Origin: an uncultured Oscillospiraceae bacterium | GTDB lineage: Bacteria > Bacillota > Clostridia > Oscillospirales > Oscillospiraceae | Direction of reading: 5' to 3' | NCBI GenBank assembly: GCA_910579485.1 | Contig: CAJTVO010000026.1 | Coordinates: 1 to 31,074 of the forward strand | DNA: 31,074 bases | Shown: in pieces, positions 22,290 to 30,153 of the stretch | Numbering within the stretch: position 1 is the first letter of the stretch | Layout of the letters: each line of letters opens with the position of its first letter | Notes under the pieces: model-generated | Told to the model about the DNA's origin: nothing | Seen by the model: only the letters and a program-made list of their open reading frames with translations | The model's database searches: none | Position numbers and translations under genes: made by a program

Positions 22290-23030
22290 TCAACCCATGC
22301 CGTCCATGGCAGGGGCGCTCTGCTTTTGTGCCTGCAGCTCCTCCAGCTTCTCACGTGCCCAGTCCGGCAGATACTGCTCGTCCAGCACGCCGATGAAGTC
22401 GGCACGGTCCCAGCGCGTCTGCTCACCGTCTTCAAGACGGGTCGCGTACACGGCCCGACCGGAAGCGGTGGGGGAGCAGCCAAATCCTCCCGCAGCCCGC
22501 CAGAGCTGGCTGCGGGGCGTCCAGCAGCTCTCCTGGAGCATGTCCGGACTCAGTACCAGTACCTTGCCCGTATAGTCCTGCTGACACCTGTCACCAACAC
22601 AATGCTCCGGCTCGAACAAGCCAAGTGTCTGGTATGCCTTCCGGGCCTGCTGGACGAAGCCCTCCAGAAGCCGGGCGGCAGTGTCCACCGTGTAGTATCG
22701 GTTGAATCGTCCGTCTTCCGGCACGAACGTCCTCCGGCCCCACTGATATGTTTCATCACTGACCAGGTGGTCACAGGCAGATTTCTTGAGTTCCTGCAGG
22801 GAGTTGGCGAGGACGAAATTCACCCGCTTGAAACCATACCGCTCCAGCACGGACTGAACGCATCCTTCCGCCAGTCCTCCGTTGACCTCATCCGAATAGT
22901 CCCGGATGGCCTGCTCTATGGCTCGTGCGCAGATGACATTTTCCCGGAAGCTGGCATCATACTGCTTTTCCATGCCGTATCGTACGGCCTCCCCATAGGG
23001 ATCCCGGCATAAATATGGAAAATCATCCAT
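22290..23030 (-). CDS. DUF3849-like protein, 246 aa
   Basis: The start at ATG 23030 (MDDFPYLCRDPYGEAV) overlaps the stop of the AbrB-like gene in ATGGATGA; an in-frame TTG six bases upstream is less likely. The N-terminal domain fits DUF3849 as I remember it: PYLCRDPYGEAVRYGMEKQY, SFRENVICARAIEQAIRD and YGFKRVNFVLANSLQ. The rest (SDETYQWGRRTFVPEDG... and a YTVDTAARLLEGFVQQARKAY helix) is less familiar. DUF3849 proteins are common in Clostridia mobile elements with unknown function. The last ten residues are QSAPAMDGMG, after a Gln/Ala-rich stretch, one of the shared tails. The ribosome site of the next gene lies after the stop, so the tail is not one. Confidence 0.7.
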   Translation of the reverse strand: MDDFPYLCRDPYGEAVRYGMEKQYDASFRENVICARAIEQAIRDYSDEVNGGLAEGCVQSVLERYGFKRVNFVLANSLQELKKSACDHLVSDETYQWGRRTFVPEDGRFNRYYTVDTAARLLEGFVQQARKAYQTLGLFEPEHCVGDRCQQDYTGKVLVLSPDMLQESCWTPRSQLWRAAGGFGCSPTASGRAVYATRLEDGEQTRWDRADFIGVLDEQYLPDWAREKLEELQAQKQSAPAMDGMG

Positions 23031-23529
23031 AGACAACGTCCTCAGCCATGAGCTGCTCCTCCAGGCTCCCCATACACACGCCCATCATAGCCAGTACGGA
23101 AAGCTCCCATTCCGGCACATCGGTAAGGTCGTGACGGTAGTCCGCCTGTCCTACCGTCACCGTACCCGGCTCATTTCCCGGCCACGCGCAGAGTTTGGCG
23201 TTCGCCGGGATGCCAACCTCCTCCCGGAGCGCTTCCGGTACGATGGTCTGCGTCCGCTCCGGCAGGGCGGGGCACTCCCCGTCCTCGCCGCAGTTCTCGC
23301 AGTGGCCGCACACTCCGGCCAGATACTCGTTCAACTCCACCGCAAGCCGCTGGAGGCTGTCCACGGCGCGGATGACCTCCATCGCGGTCATCCCCTTCCG
23401 CAGGATGATCACCGCGCTATCCGCCGCGCGGATCTCCACCGGCTCGCCTTTTTCCAGGCCGCTCAACTCCAGCACGGTGTTGGGGATGACGAGCTTCTTC
23501 TTGGTCGTCTCTTTGATAAATTTCTGCAT
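23023..23529 (-). CDS. AbrB/SpoVT-like DNA-binding protein with a Cys cluster
   Basis: A 168-residue protein starting MQKFIKETTKKKLVIPN at ATG 23529 after TTGGAGGAACCT. Residues 10-46 (KKLVIPNTVLELSGLEKGEP then VEIRAADSAVIILRKG) match an AbrB/MazE-like swapped-hairpin domain. It is followed by a helix (MTAMEVIRAVDSLQRLAVELNEYL) and a cysteine group C74-x2-C77-x2-C80-x5-C86 (CGHCENCGEDGEC) that could bind zinc or an iron-sulphur cluster. The C-terminal half (VPEALREEVGIPANAKLCAWPGNE and the acidic end) is of unknown fold. I expect a transcription regulator of the element, possibly metal- or redox-responsive; DNA binding is from family knowledge, sensing is inference. It overlaps the DUF3849 gene by eight bases. 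Confidence 0.7.
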   Translation of the reverse strand: MQKFIKETTKKKLVIPNTVLELSGLEKGEPVEIRAADSAVIILRKGMTAMEVIRAVDSLQRLAVELNEYLAGVCGHCENCGEDGECPALPERTQTIVPEALREEVGIPANAKLCAWPGNEPGTVTVGQADYRHDLTDVPEWELSVLAMMGVCMGSLEEQLMAEDVVYG

Positions 23530-23545
23530 AGGTTCCTCCAATTTT

Positions 23546-24550
23546 TTATTTGATACCCGGCATTGCCACATAGATCGGGCTGCAGGGCTCATGGACCAGG
23601 ACCAGCTCGCCCTTCTCGCAGTCACCCTCCCGCTCAAACATGTTGAACTGTCTGGCGCGCTGTGCCAGCATGGGCTTTGGATCGTAACTGGTGATGACCA
23701 GCTCCTTGAAAATGGCCCCCTTCTTCTGGGACATGGTGTTCTGCCGCTCAAACCGCATGATGTAGTGATCATCGTACAGCTGGCGGGTAAAATCACAGTC
23801 GTTATAGGAGATCACCCGCGGACCCTTGCACTCCCGCAGCGCGTCATGGAGCCGGTAGTGGTCGTCCAGGGAGAACTCCGCGGCATACATCTTCTCTGTC
23901 TCAAAGTAGGGCGGGTCGCAGTAGTGGAGCGTATCCGGACGGTCGATGGCGTTGATGGAATCCGCAAAATCCCGATTGGTGATGACCACGTCCCGCAGCC
24001 TTCGGGAGGCGCGCTCGATCAGGCCCAGGAAGTGTTCCAGATTGGTGGGGCGCAGCGCGAAAGAAGAACACGTAGCGTTGAAGCTCCTCCGGTCCACCGT
24101 ATAGTAGGCCGCAGCCCGCCGCACATCCCACAGCTCAGCCCGGCCCTGCAGGATCATCTGGGCCTCTCTGCACTGCTCCGGCGTCAGCATGACTCTGACG
24201 ATGGCGATCTCATCCTCTGTGAAATCCGGCATCCTCTCGTGGGCAAGGGCCCGCCGGAATGCATGGAACTCCGCCTCCGAGTGGAGCGGAAGGTAGCACA
24301 GCTCCTGCAGCAGCGCCGCCAGACGGTCCCGAACGCAGAGCATAAGATTGGACAGGTCCGCGTTGAAGTCATTGTAAAACTCGATCCGGCCCCGGACCCT
24401 GGGCTGACCCAGCAGGATCGAGCCGCTGCCACCAAAATGCTCCCCATACCGGTGCATTTTGGGCGGGAAGATGGGGCAGATGATGGAAATATACCGCTCT
24501 TTGCTGCCAATCCATGGGATGAAGGGTTTAGCTGTCAGGCCCTGCTCCAT
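23546..24550 (-). CDS. D12-class (Dam-like) adenine DNA methyltransferase
   Basis: A 334-residue enzyme starting MEQGLTAKPFIPWIGSKERY at ATG 24550 with GGGGAGGTACAGG upstream. The order is SAM motif before catalytic motif: PWIGSKERY and GEHFGGSGSILLGQP (36-50, motif I), a central recognition region, and HYCDPPYFE (209-217, motif IV DPPY), which places it in the alpha class that methylates adenine N6. The EFYNDFNADLSNL segment is the usual D-x-N region after motif I. No restriction enzyme partner is seen. It overlaps the preceding small gene by 23 bases. Together with the other methyltransferases and ArdA-like proteins it would protect the element from host restriction. Confidence 0.9.
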   Translation of the reverse strand: MEQGLTAKPFIPWIGSKERYISIICPIFPPKMHRYGEHFGGSGSILLGQPRVRGRIEFYNDFNADLSNLMLCVRDRLAALLQELCYLPLHSEAEFHAFRRALAHERMPDFTEDEIAIVRVMLTPEQCREAQMILQGRAELWDVRRAAAYYTVDRRSFNATCSSFALRPTNLEHFLGLIERASRRLRDVVITNRDFADSINAIDRPDTLHYCDPPYFETEKMYAAEFSLDDHYRLHDALRECKGPRVISYNDCDFTRQLYDDHYIMRFERQNTMSQKKGAIFKELVITSYDPKPMLAQRARQFNMFEREGDCEKGELVLVHEPCSPIYVAMPGIK

Positions 24551-24848
24551 CCTGTACCTCCCCAAAGTTTTTCAGTGACCCTTCCAGGCTGGCGATGACC
24601 TCCTTCAGACCCGCCGCCATGGCCTTGAGGTTCTGGATCGTGTCGTAGAGTTCCCCGGCGTTCCTGGCATAGAACATGCCGTCCGGCCCGCCGCAGATGG
24701 GGACCTGCTTCTTCCGCAGACGGTTGACCTGCCGCTGCAGCTCCTTTTCGCTGATGCGAAACGTCTGCGCCAGTTCCTGATACGTGGCCGCGTTCCCCCT
24801 GCCCAGGCAGTTGCCTTTCAGATGTTTTTTCAACTGTTCGCTTGCCAT
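24528..24848 (-). CDS. Small winged-helix-like protein, 106 aa
   Basis: Starts MASEQLKKHLKGNCLG at ATG 24848 after AAAGGAAGGAAA. The sequence AATYQELAQTFRISEKELQRQVNRLRK, then VPICGGPDGMFYA, reads as helix-turn-helix followed by a short wing, as in compact winged-helix DNA-binding domains; the C-terminal AGELYDTIQNLKAMAAGLKEV is a helix that could dimerise. I do not recognise a named family. It is the first gene after a strong terminator and overlaps the adenine methyltransferase gene, so it may regulate that gene or influence its target choice. Its end (VQDGAGPDS) lacks the Met-rich tail. Confidence 0.65.
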   Translation of the reverse strand: MASEQLKKHLKGNCLGRGNAATYQELAQTFRISEKELQRQVNRLRKKQVPICGGPDGMFYARNAGELYDTIQNLKAMAAGLKEVIASLEGSLKNFGEVQDGAGPDS

Positions 24849-24888
24849 TTTCCTTCCTTTCCGGCGCCGCTTCTCCGGAAAAGGATAC

Positions 24889-24930
24889 AAAAAAGAGGGG
24901 CCGCCTGTCCCTCCGGAGAAACGGCCCCTC
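24889..24930 (-). terminator. Rho-independent terminator after the upstream ArdA-like operon
   Basis: GAGGGGCCG (24895-24903) pairs exactly with CGGCCCCTC (24922-24930), a nine-base stem with an 18-base loop that itself contains the palindrome CTCCGGAG. On the transcribed strand it is followed directly by TTTTTT (24889-24894). It stands nine bases after the stop at 24939 and only 41 bases before the next ATG, leaving no room for a new promoter, so some read-through must feed the downstream genes. Confidence 0.85.
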
Positions 24931-24938
24931 GTCACAAA

Positions 24939-25952
24939 TTATTGCATTGTCATCCCGCCCCGCTGCTGTTCCAATATGGGGGGATCCCGTTTGCGGATGT
25001 AATTCAGCCCATCCTCTGTTGTCTGATAGCCCTGCCGTTCTGCCAGCGCGGCGGCGTAGGCAGCGTAGTCGAAACAGCCCTTGACTGCATCGCCGCCCTT
25101 TGCCCATTCCTGCTTACTCAGCTCTTCGGTGACCTTGTCCAGGAATTTGTCCCTGCTGATGACGTCATAGCTGCTCAGATTTTCAGCAATGTTCACAGCG
25201 TCATCCATCCGGCAGCAATTCTCCAATTCCAGCGCGGCGGTGAACCGTTCGAGAAAATCCGGACTGCCCTGACCCCGTTCATCCAGCAGGAACCCCAGGT
25301 TCTGACCATCGTAGATCAGATCAGCAAGGTCATCATACTGGCTGGTAAGCTTCTGAATGCAGGGCAGGATACACCGGGCGTCCAGCAGGGTACAGTCCTG
25401 AACGGTCTTCACCCGCAGTTCGTCCAGCGCAAGCCGAATTTCCCCCGGTCCGCCATCATTGATCTCATTATAGTCCGGCAACTTCACCCACGCTCCGTCA
25501 GGTACGGCCTCCGATGCCAGCTTCAGCCGGACGCTCCAGCCTTCGGCTTCTGACCCTGGGAGATCGTGCCCATCATAGGCAATGACCGGCTGGCGGGTGG
25601 GATATTCCACATAGCAATTACTGATGAACAGGCCAGGGTGCTGATCCTCGTATGTCTGGCCCAGCGCGTTCATATCGAAGTACGCCCGCTGATCCTGGGG
25701 GACGCATTGCTCGGACAGGAAGAGTCCTCCCAAAGCTTCATAGCTTCCCACAAGCCCACGCACCTCATATTCATCCAGGGTCAGCAGACAGTTTACCGCC
25801 CCGGCCATATCCCTGGGAGGCTCACGGGCCATGGCGGCGGAGAGGACGATCCTCTCCCGGACGCTCAGCGCCTCCAGATGATCGGTCAGCCACTGCTTTT
25901 CTGATGCCGTTCCAGGCAGGCGAAGGATCATTTCATCATGACTGCGTTCCAT
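24939..25952 (-). CDS. ArdA-like antirestriction-family protein, 337 aa
   Basis: Begins MERSHDEMILRLPGTASEKQ at ATG 25952, just behind the stop of the previous gene, whose last codons (GGAGATGTTG) supply the ribosome site. The end YAAALAERQGYQTTEDGLNY resembles the end of the next gene upstream (YGSALLERDHAVITGYGLLE), and EIRLALDELRVKTVQDCTLL resembles the domain repeats of large Clostridia ArdA-like proteins, so I place both in that group. Classical ArdA is an acidic DNA mimic that blocks type I restriction enzymes during conjugation; this chain is also acidic. The match is from memory and partial, so antirestriction activity is inference. It ends EQQRGGMTMQ, a shared Met-rich tail, here followed by a terminator rather than by another gene. 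Confidence 0.6.
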   Translation of the reverse strand: MERSHDEMILRLPGTASEKQWLTDHLEALSVRERIVLSAAMAREPPRDMAGAVNCLLTLDEYEVRGLVGSYEALGGLFLSEQCVPQDQRAYFDMNALGQTYEDQHPGLFISNCYVEYPTRQPVIAYDGHDLPGSEAEGWSVRLKLASEAVPDGAWVKLPDYNEINDGGPGEIRLALDELRVKTVQDCTLLDARCILPCIQKLTSQYDDLADLIYDGQNLGFLLDERGQGSPDFLERFTAALELENCCRMDDAVNIAENLSSYDVISRDKFLDKVTEELSKQEWAKGGDAVKGCFDYAAYAAALAERQGYQTTEDGLNYIRKRDPPILEQQRGGMTMQ

Positions 25953-27140
25953 CTACAACATCTCCATTCCACCCGGACCGGGCTGCTGTCTCATCCTCTG
26001 AACTGGCTCTCCGCCCTTCCGTTCCAGTAAGCCGTACCCGGTGATGACTGCATGATCCCGTTCCAGCAGAGCGCTGCCATAACCCTGGAGGTCAATGTGC
26101 GGAACGAGTGTCTCCGCGTCCTTCTCACAGATAACGACCGCCAGTTCCTCCCGCGCCACGTCCTCCGGACTGCTGGCCTTCGGCTCAAAGAAGTGTTCGT
26201 CGACCGTACTGGCAAGGGATATCGCCCGGGAAAGCTCGTCACAGTTATTTGCCGCCAGGATGGCCTTGTACCTGGTCAGCTGGCCCTGCGCGTCCAAGTC
26301 CGCCAGGCGTTGTGACAGCTCCAGTATCTGCGGTGTCTCGCCGTCAAAATACATTTTGTGGTTCAGCCAGGGGATCGCGCAGTCCTGGATAGATGCTGCG
26401 ACATCCTTCCAATCCTGCTTTCCCAGCCTTTGCAATGCATCCTGTATTTGTGCCTGCGGGGCGGGGAGCCGCAGCTGGATCACTTCGCTTTGTTTGCCGC
26501 CGCCAATGAGAGGCAGCGCCGCCGTGTTGAGCAGGACGGTGTAAGACGGCTTCCTGGGCTGGAGATCCATATCTTTGCTGACGCAATGGATCTCCGACTG
26601 CCGCTCCACATAGCCGAAGCCGGTATACACGCCGCCTGTCTGCTCCCTATGCTCTCTGCCGATCTTCACGTAGTCCAGCAGCGCCAGCGCGGAGTCCGGC
26701 AAACCGCTGGCTTCTTCTATAAAGTCATTGTCCACCAGGAATTTTCCCAGCTGATAGTCTGTCGTGGCGTTCTCCGCTACGACGCAGCAGTCCGTGCTGT
26801 GGGCGAAGTCGATGAGCCGGGTCAGCTCGATAGGGGCGGAGCCTTTCTGCATTTCTTTTCCTGCCATCCCCTCAAACGCCGCCATCTCCTGAACGGATGT
26901 AAATCCTGCCAGCTTCCGCGCCAGGGCGTTGAGCTGATAGATATCCGGCAGCTCGGGGAGGCATTTGTCCAGATAGTTATATTCTTCACGGATCTTCAAT
27001 ACCTCCACATAGGGCGGCTGGCCCGGTTCCAGCCGCAGCCGCTCCATGAGATCCAGCATCTCATAGTCACTGGCGGGGAGGTCCAGCTCCGCGTAGTTGA
27101 CTCGTCCCTGGGATGCGTAGACGTGGAACACCTCAGACAA
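25953..27140 (-). CDS. ArdA-like antirestriction protein, 395 aa
   Basis: Starts at TTG 27140 (MSEVFHVYASQGRVNYAELD) with GGAGGG eight bases upstream, inside the last codons of the preceding gene. Motifs recalled from large Clostridia ArdA-family proteins: YQLNALARKLAGF, IELTRLIDFAHSTDCCVVA, TDYQLGKFLVDND, ALLDYVKIGREHR and VYTGFGYVE (about residues 70-185), then LPAPQAQIQDALQRLG and LSRAISLASTVDEHFF. The overall chain is acidic, fitting a DNA mimic that would shield transferred DNA from type I restriction in the recipient. The size is over twice that of plasmid ArdA (about 165 residues), so extra domains are present. It ends QPGPGGMEML, one of the shared tails. Confidence 0.65.
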   Translation of the reverse strand: MSEVFHVYASQGRVNYAELDLPASDYEMLDLMERLRLEPGQPPYVEVLKIREEYNYLDKCLPELPDIYQLNALARKLAGFTSVQEMAAFEGMAGKEMQKGSAPIELTRLIDFAHSTDCCVVAENATTDYQLGKFLVDNDFIEEASGLPDSALALLDYVKIGREHREQTGGVYTGFGYVERQSEIHCVSKDMDLQPRKPSYTVLLNTAALPLIGGGKQSEVIQLRLPAPQAQIQDALQRLGKQDWKDVAASIQDCAIPWLNHKMYFDGETPQILELSQRLADLDAQGQLTRYKAILAANNCDELSRAISLASTVDEHFFEPKASSPEDVAREELAVVICEKDAETLVPHIDLQGYGSALLERDHAVITGYGLLERKGGEPVQRMRQQPGPGGMEML

Positions 27141-27993
27141 GGGTCATCCCTCCCTGGGCGGGCTCCATGGCCATCTCAGGGAACAGCCGGTCAAGATCCT
27201 GCGGATGGAATCCATACTGCTGGCAGAATCCCTCCAGCGTGATCAAGTCCCGGATGGCGGTAAACTGGCCATCGATCCGCATCATCTGGCGGTTGCACGG
27301 CAGGAAGTCCGTCTTGGAAAGAATGCTCCCCGTGTAAGTGTTATGCTGCGGGAAGCTCCACAAAATGTCCGAATCCCTGATATTCCGTCCACTCAAATGA
27401 AAGCTGTACCACCCTTCCGGTATCTTTTCAGCAGGGACCGGCTCATTGAAGATCAGCACAGGGGTTTTGCCCACCCGGCCATGCATGATATGATCCCGGT
27501 CCGTTGTGCCAAATCTTACAAAGCGCTTGCTTTCATCGGGCGTAAAGTCTCCCTGTAAGACCAGCGGCTGGGAGGTATGGCCGGTGAAGTCCTCCCGCAG
27601 CCGCCGGGCCAGACGGCAGCACTGCCAGAAAGCAAGCGGGTATCCCTCCTTCTCCAGCGCCTCCGCATGGATACTGAGTCCCCGGATGATGTCCAATGCC
27701 TGTTCACCGGTAACGGTGGGGCAGGGCGCCTTTTTGCGTACCGCAGTTTTGATCTGGTTAGCGGCCTCCTCCTGTATTCGGGAAGGCTCATTGAAATCAT
27801 ATATGATATCCTCCGGCGCCCACATCGCCGTCATGCCTGCCACAATGTCACGCAGATCAGGCAGATACTCTTTCCCCCCGTTCCAAGTGAGGACCCCGGC
27901 ATAATTGATCAGCCCGGAAACGGCGGCCTGCACTTCTGCTACCTGCCGGTCTTCCGCCTCCAACTTTTTTTTCAGTTCTTCTGCTTTGTGCAT
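27133..27993 (-). CDS. Hypothetical protein, 286 aa, with YAGVL/RGLSIHAE domain
   Basis: Start ATG 27993 (MHKAEELKKKLEAEDRQ) has ATAGGAGGTAAAGTT upstream; a second in-frame ATG at 28020 overlaps the stop of the preceding gene. After an N-terminal coiled-coil-like helix comes a domain that is shared with the gene at 29256: YAGVL at 31-35, LRDIV, and DIIRGLSIHAE at 101-111 followed by FWQCCRLARRLRED. The second half (residues 130-270) is strand-rich with SKRFVRFGTTDRDHIMHG and a WYSFHLSGRNIRDSDI region. No known family recognised; probably alpha-helical plus beta two-domain protein. It ends EPAQGGMTLV, a shared tail, where the same GGAGGG also serves as ribosome site for the next gene. Confidence 0.65.
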   Translation of the reverse strand: MHKAEELKKKLEAEDRQVAEVQAAVSGLINYAGVLTWNGGKEYLPDLRDIVAGMTAMWAPEDIIYDFNEPSRIQEEAANQIKTAVRKKAPCPTVTGEQALDIIRGLSIHAEALEKEGYPLAFWQCCRLARRLREDFTGHTSQPLVLQGDFTPDESKRFVRFGTTDRDHIMHGRVGKTPVLIFNEPVPAEKIPEGWYSFHLSGRNIRDSDILWSFPQHNTYTGSILSKTDFLPCNRQMMRIDGQFTAIRDLITLEGFCQQYGFHPQDLDRLFPEMAMEPAQGGMTLV

Positions 27994-28016
27994 AACTTTA
28001 CCTCCTATTGCTTTGT

Positions 28017-29255
28017 TCATAGCTCCATGCCCATCAACTGCGGGGTCTGTTCATAGGTCACTGGGTCAGCAGCAGCACATGTCCAGCCGTGCATGGAACC
28101 GGCCTCCATGGCCAGCCGCTGCGCCTGGGTTACGCCAAGCCGTTCGTTATTGTAGTCCGCCAGCTTTTTGTTCTGGGCGGGATCGCCGGTGTCCCAATCG
28201 GAAGGGTAGTATCCGCTTTCCCCGCGCTTGATACAGATGAGGGCCCCGGTACCGGGCAGGGTGGAGAAGCACAGTTCCGGCAGTTCCTCCGCCAGCTTCA
28301 GCTCCGGCTTATAAAGCCTGGGGTCGGCACCGGGGCTGTCCCAGCCGGACTGGCAGCCAGCCAGCATGGCCTGTTCCTGGGCCCTGGAAATGCCCCGGCA
28401 TCTGTTGTGGTAGTCTGCCATATGGCGGTTTATGCCCGGTCTTTCGCTGCCATCCTCCAACACATGGTATCCGTCTTCGCCCCGCAGGACATAGATGAGC
28501 TTCTCATCGCCGGGACGGACGGACCAGCAGAGGTCCGGCAGACGCTCGGCAAAGTGGGGATCGAAGCGGTCCTGCTCCGTCATGATGCTCCAATCCTCGT
28601 CCTGCCACAGGTGGACATACAGTTCGCAGCCGTCACCGATGCCGATATCACGCTGCTCGAACCCCTCTCCCCAGCCATCGGACATCTGTCCACCCAGGTG
28701 GGTCGCCAGAGTATCCAACTCCACAGGTGTCAGCTTTCCCTGCACCTGACACTCCGCCACTGCCCAGAGACGGTCATTCCTTACCTCTGCGGTGAATAGA
28801 ACAGAACGAACTTTCTGATCCACAGCGTCATCCTTGCCATACCAGTGCATGATGCCGCGCTCTGCCTCCTCCGGCATCCGCTCCCGGATCAGCGCCTCCA
28901 TAATGCTGTCCTTGTATCTGAGCAGGGAGCAGCCATCCAGGGCAACGGGTTCTTCCTCCATACCGCCATACTTGTCGGGCTCGAAGAGATCAGCGGTCAT
29001 TGGTGCATACAGCTTCAGCGTCTGGAGGGGCGGCGGCAGGACGGAGAATCTGTCCTCGCCCAGCACCACGCCAAGGCTACGGCCATTATCCCAGGCTATG
29101 TGGAATGTGGCCAGATCATTGATGTACTGCAGTGTCCCCATGCTCCCCGGTTCCACCGGCTGCGGGTCATCCTCCATCTCCCTGAGTTTGATCCTGCTGC
29201 CTTCCGGGTACTGCTCCCGGAGAAAGTCCAGCCAGCCCTTTGGTATCTGATCCAT
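28017..29255 (-). CDS. DUF4314 protein with two tandem C-terminal repeats, 412 aa
   Basis: ATG 29255 follows the stop of the preceding gene directly, with GGAGGGATATAG as ribosome site. Residues 18-73 (GSRIKLREMEDDPQPVEPGS, ATFHIAWDNGRSLGVVLGED) are a DUF4314 domain. A middle part contains GGQMSDGWGEGFEQRDIG and ELYVHLWQDEDWSIMT. Residues 241-316 and 327-401 are a tandem repeat of about 75 residues, with the consensus LCxSxxPG...ADYxNxxxGxxxAQxxAMxAGxxxGWxxxxADPxxY. Such modules recur in Clostridia conjugative elements with no known function. It ends EQTPQLMGMEL. The next gene's ribosome site (AGGAGGT) is downstream of this stop, so the tail is independent of it. Confidence 0.75.
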   Translation of the reverse strand: MDQIPKGWLDFLREQYPEGSRIKLREMEDDPQPVEPGSMGTLQYINDLATFHIAWDNGRSLGVVLGEDRFSVLPPPLQTLKLYAPMTADLFEPDKYGGMEEEPVALDGCSLLRYKDSIMEALIRERMPEEAERGIMHWYGKDDAVDQKVRSVLFTAEVRNDRLWAVAECQVQGKLTPVELDTLATHLGGQMSDGWGEGFEQRDIGIGDGCELYVHLWQDEDWSIMTEQDRFDPHFAERLPDLCWSVRPGDEKLIYVLRGEDGYHVLEDGSERPGINRHMADYHNRCRGISRAQEQAMLAGCQSGWDSPGADPRLYKPELKLAEELPELCFSTLPGTGALICIKRGESGYYPSDWDTGDPAQNKKLADYNNERLGVTQAQRLAMEAGSMHGWTCAAADPVTYEQTPQLMGMEL

Positions 29256-30152
29256 CTATATCCCTCCCATTTCCATTTCTTTTGCCTGCTGCTCTGGCTG
29301 GCTGACGCTGCCGGTACTTCCGAGATCGGCGTACTGCTCCCTGGTGTCCACAACAAAGTTGCCGCAGAATGCGGTTTTGACGCTGGGATATTCATCCCAG
29401 ATCCGTTTCGCCAGGCGGGAACACCGCCAGACAGAATACAGGTTTTCATTGCCAACTGATTCCTCCTCCGCGTGGATGCTCAGGCCGCGGAGAATGGCCC
29501 TGGCTTTTTCCGTGTTGAACGCCGGGGGCTGGCCGGACGCGCGGGCGGCGGTCACCGCCTGGTCAAATTTTTCTGAATACTGCCGTTCCATCCTTGCCCC
29601 GGCCTTTTCGTAGATCGAGTACAGAAAGTCCTGCCAGAACTCCCGCATATACATCGCCAGATCACGCAGCTCCAAAATCGCGTCTTCCTCTCCACGCGAA
29701 GCCAGCACGCCGGCGTAGGCCGTCATTGCATTCAGACCCGCCCGCACCGTCCGCTCATGCTGATCGTATACCTCCGCATACGGTTGAGTTTTGTATCCAT
29801 GCTCAGCGGCGTTTTTGGCGTAGGATGTGACCAATTGCAGGAGGTTCGGCCCCTGTGTGGAGCGATCCCACAGTTCCCGTTCACTCAGTCCATCCACGAC
29901 TGCGGCTAATTCCTTCGTGATATAGCGGAACTCCCCCAGCCTTTTATCATATAGTCCGCACAGATCCATTGTCGCGTGGAGATTTTCCGGGTTGCCCACG
30001 AACAGGGCGTTGACCTCCGGGAGCAGGTCGTGTCTGGTGCAGCCCTGAACGGAACCATCCGTCTGCCGGATATTTTCGTAGAGGCGATAATCCGCCCCCG
30101 CCCACGCCTGAAAGTCCTTACGGGAAATCGGAGCCTGCATTTCTCCCACCAT
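29256..30152 (-). CDS. Hypothetical protein, 298 aa, paralogue of the gene at 27133
   Basis: Starts MVGEMQAPISRKDFQAW at ATG 30152 with GGGGGGATGTAAA upstream; an ATG 12 bases later is possible. Residues about 138-245 align with residues 23-125 of the protein at 27133: YAGVL (146-150), LELRDLAMYMREFW, and AILRGLSIHAEE (219-230) followed by VWRCSRLAKRIWDEY. The N-terminal 135 residues are unlike it and helical. The pair suggests duplication within the element followed by domain shuffling. No family recognised. It ends QQAKEMEMGGI, part of the tail set, where the last codons also form the next gene's ribosome site. Confidence 0.65.
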   Translation of the reverse strand: MVGEMQAPISRKDFQAWAGADYRLYENIRQTDGSVQGCTRHDLLPEVNALFVGNPENLHATMDLCGLYDKRLGEFRYITKELAAVVDGLSERELWDRSTQGPNLLQLVTSYAKNAAEHGYKTQPYAEVYDQHERTVRAGLNAMTAYAGVLASRGEEDAILELRDLAMYMREFWQDFLYSIYEKAGARMERQYSEKFDQAVTAARASGQPPAFNTEKARAILRGLSIHAEEESVGNENLYSVWRCSRLAKRIWDEYPSVKTAFCGNFVVDTREQYADLGSTGSVSQPEQQAKEMEMGGI

Positions 30153-30153
30153 T

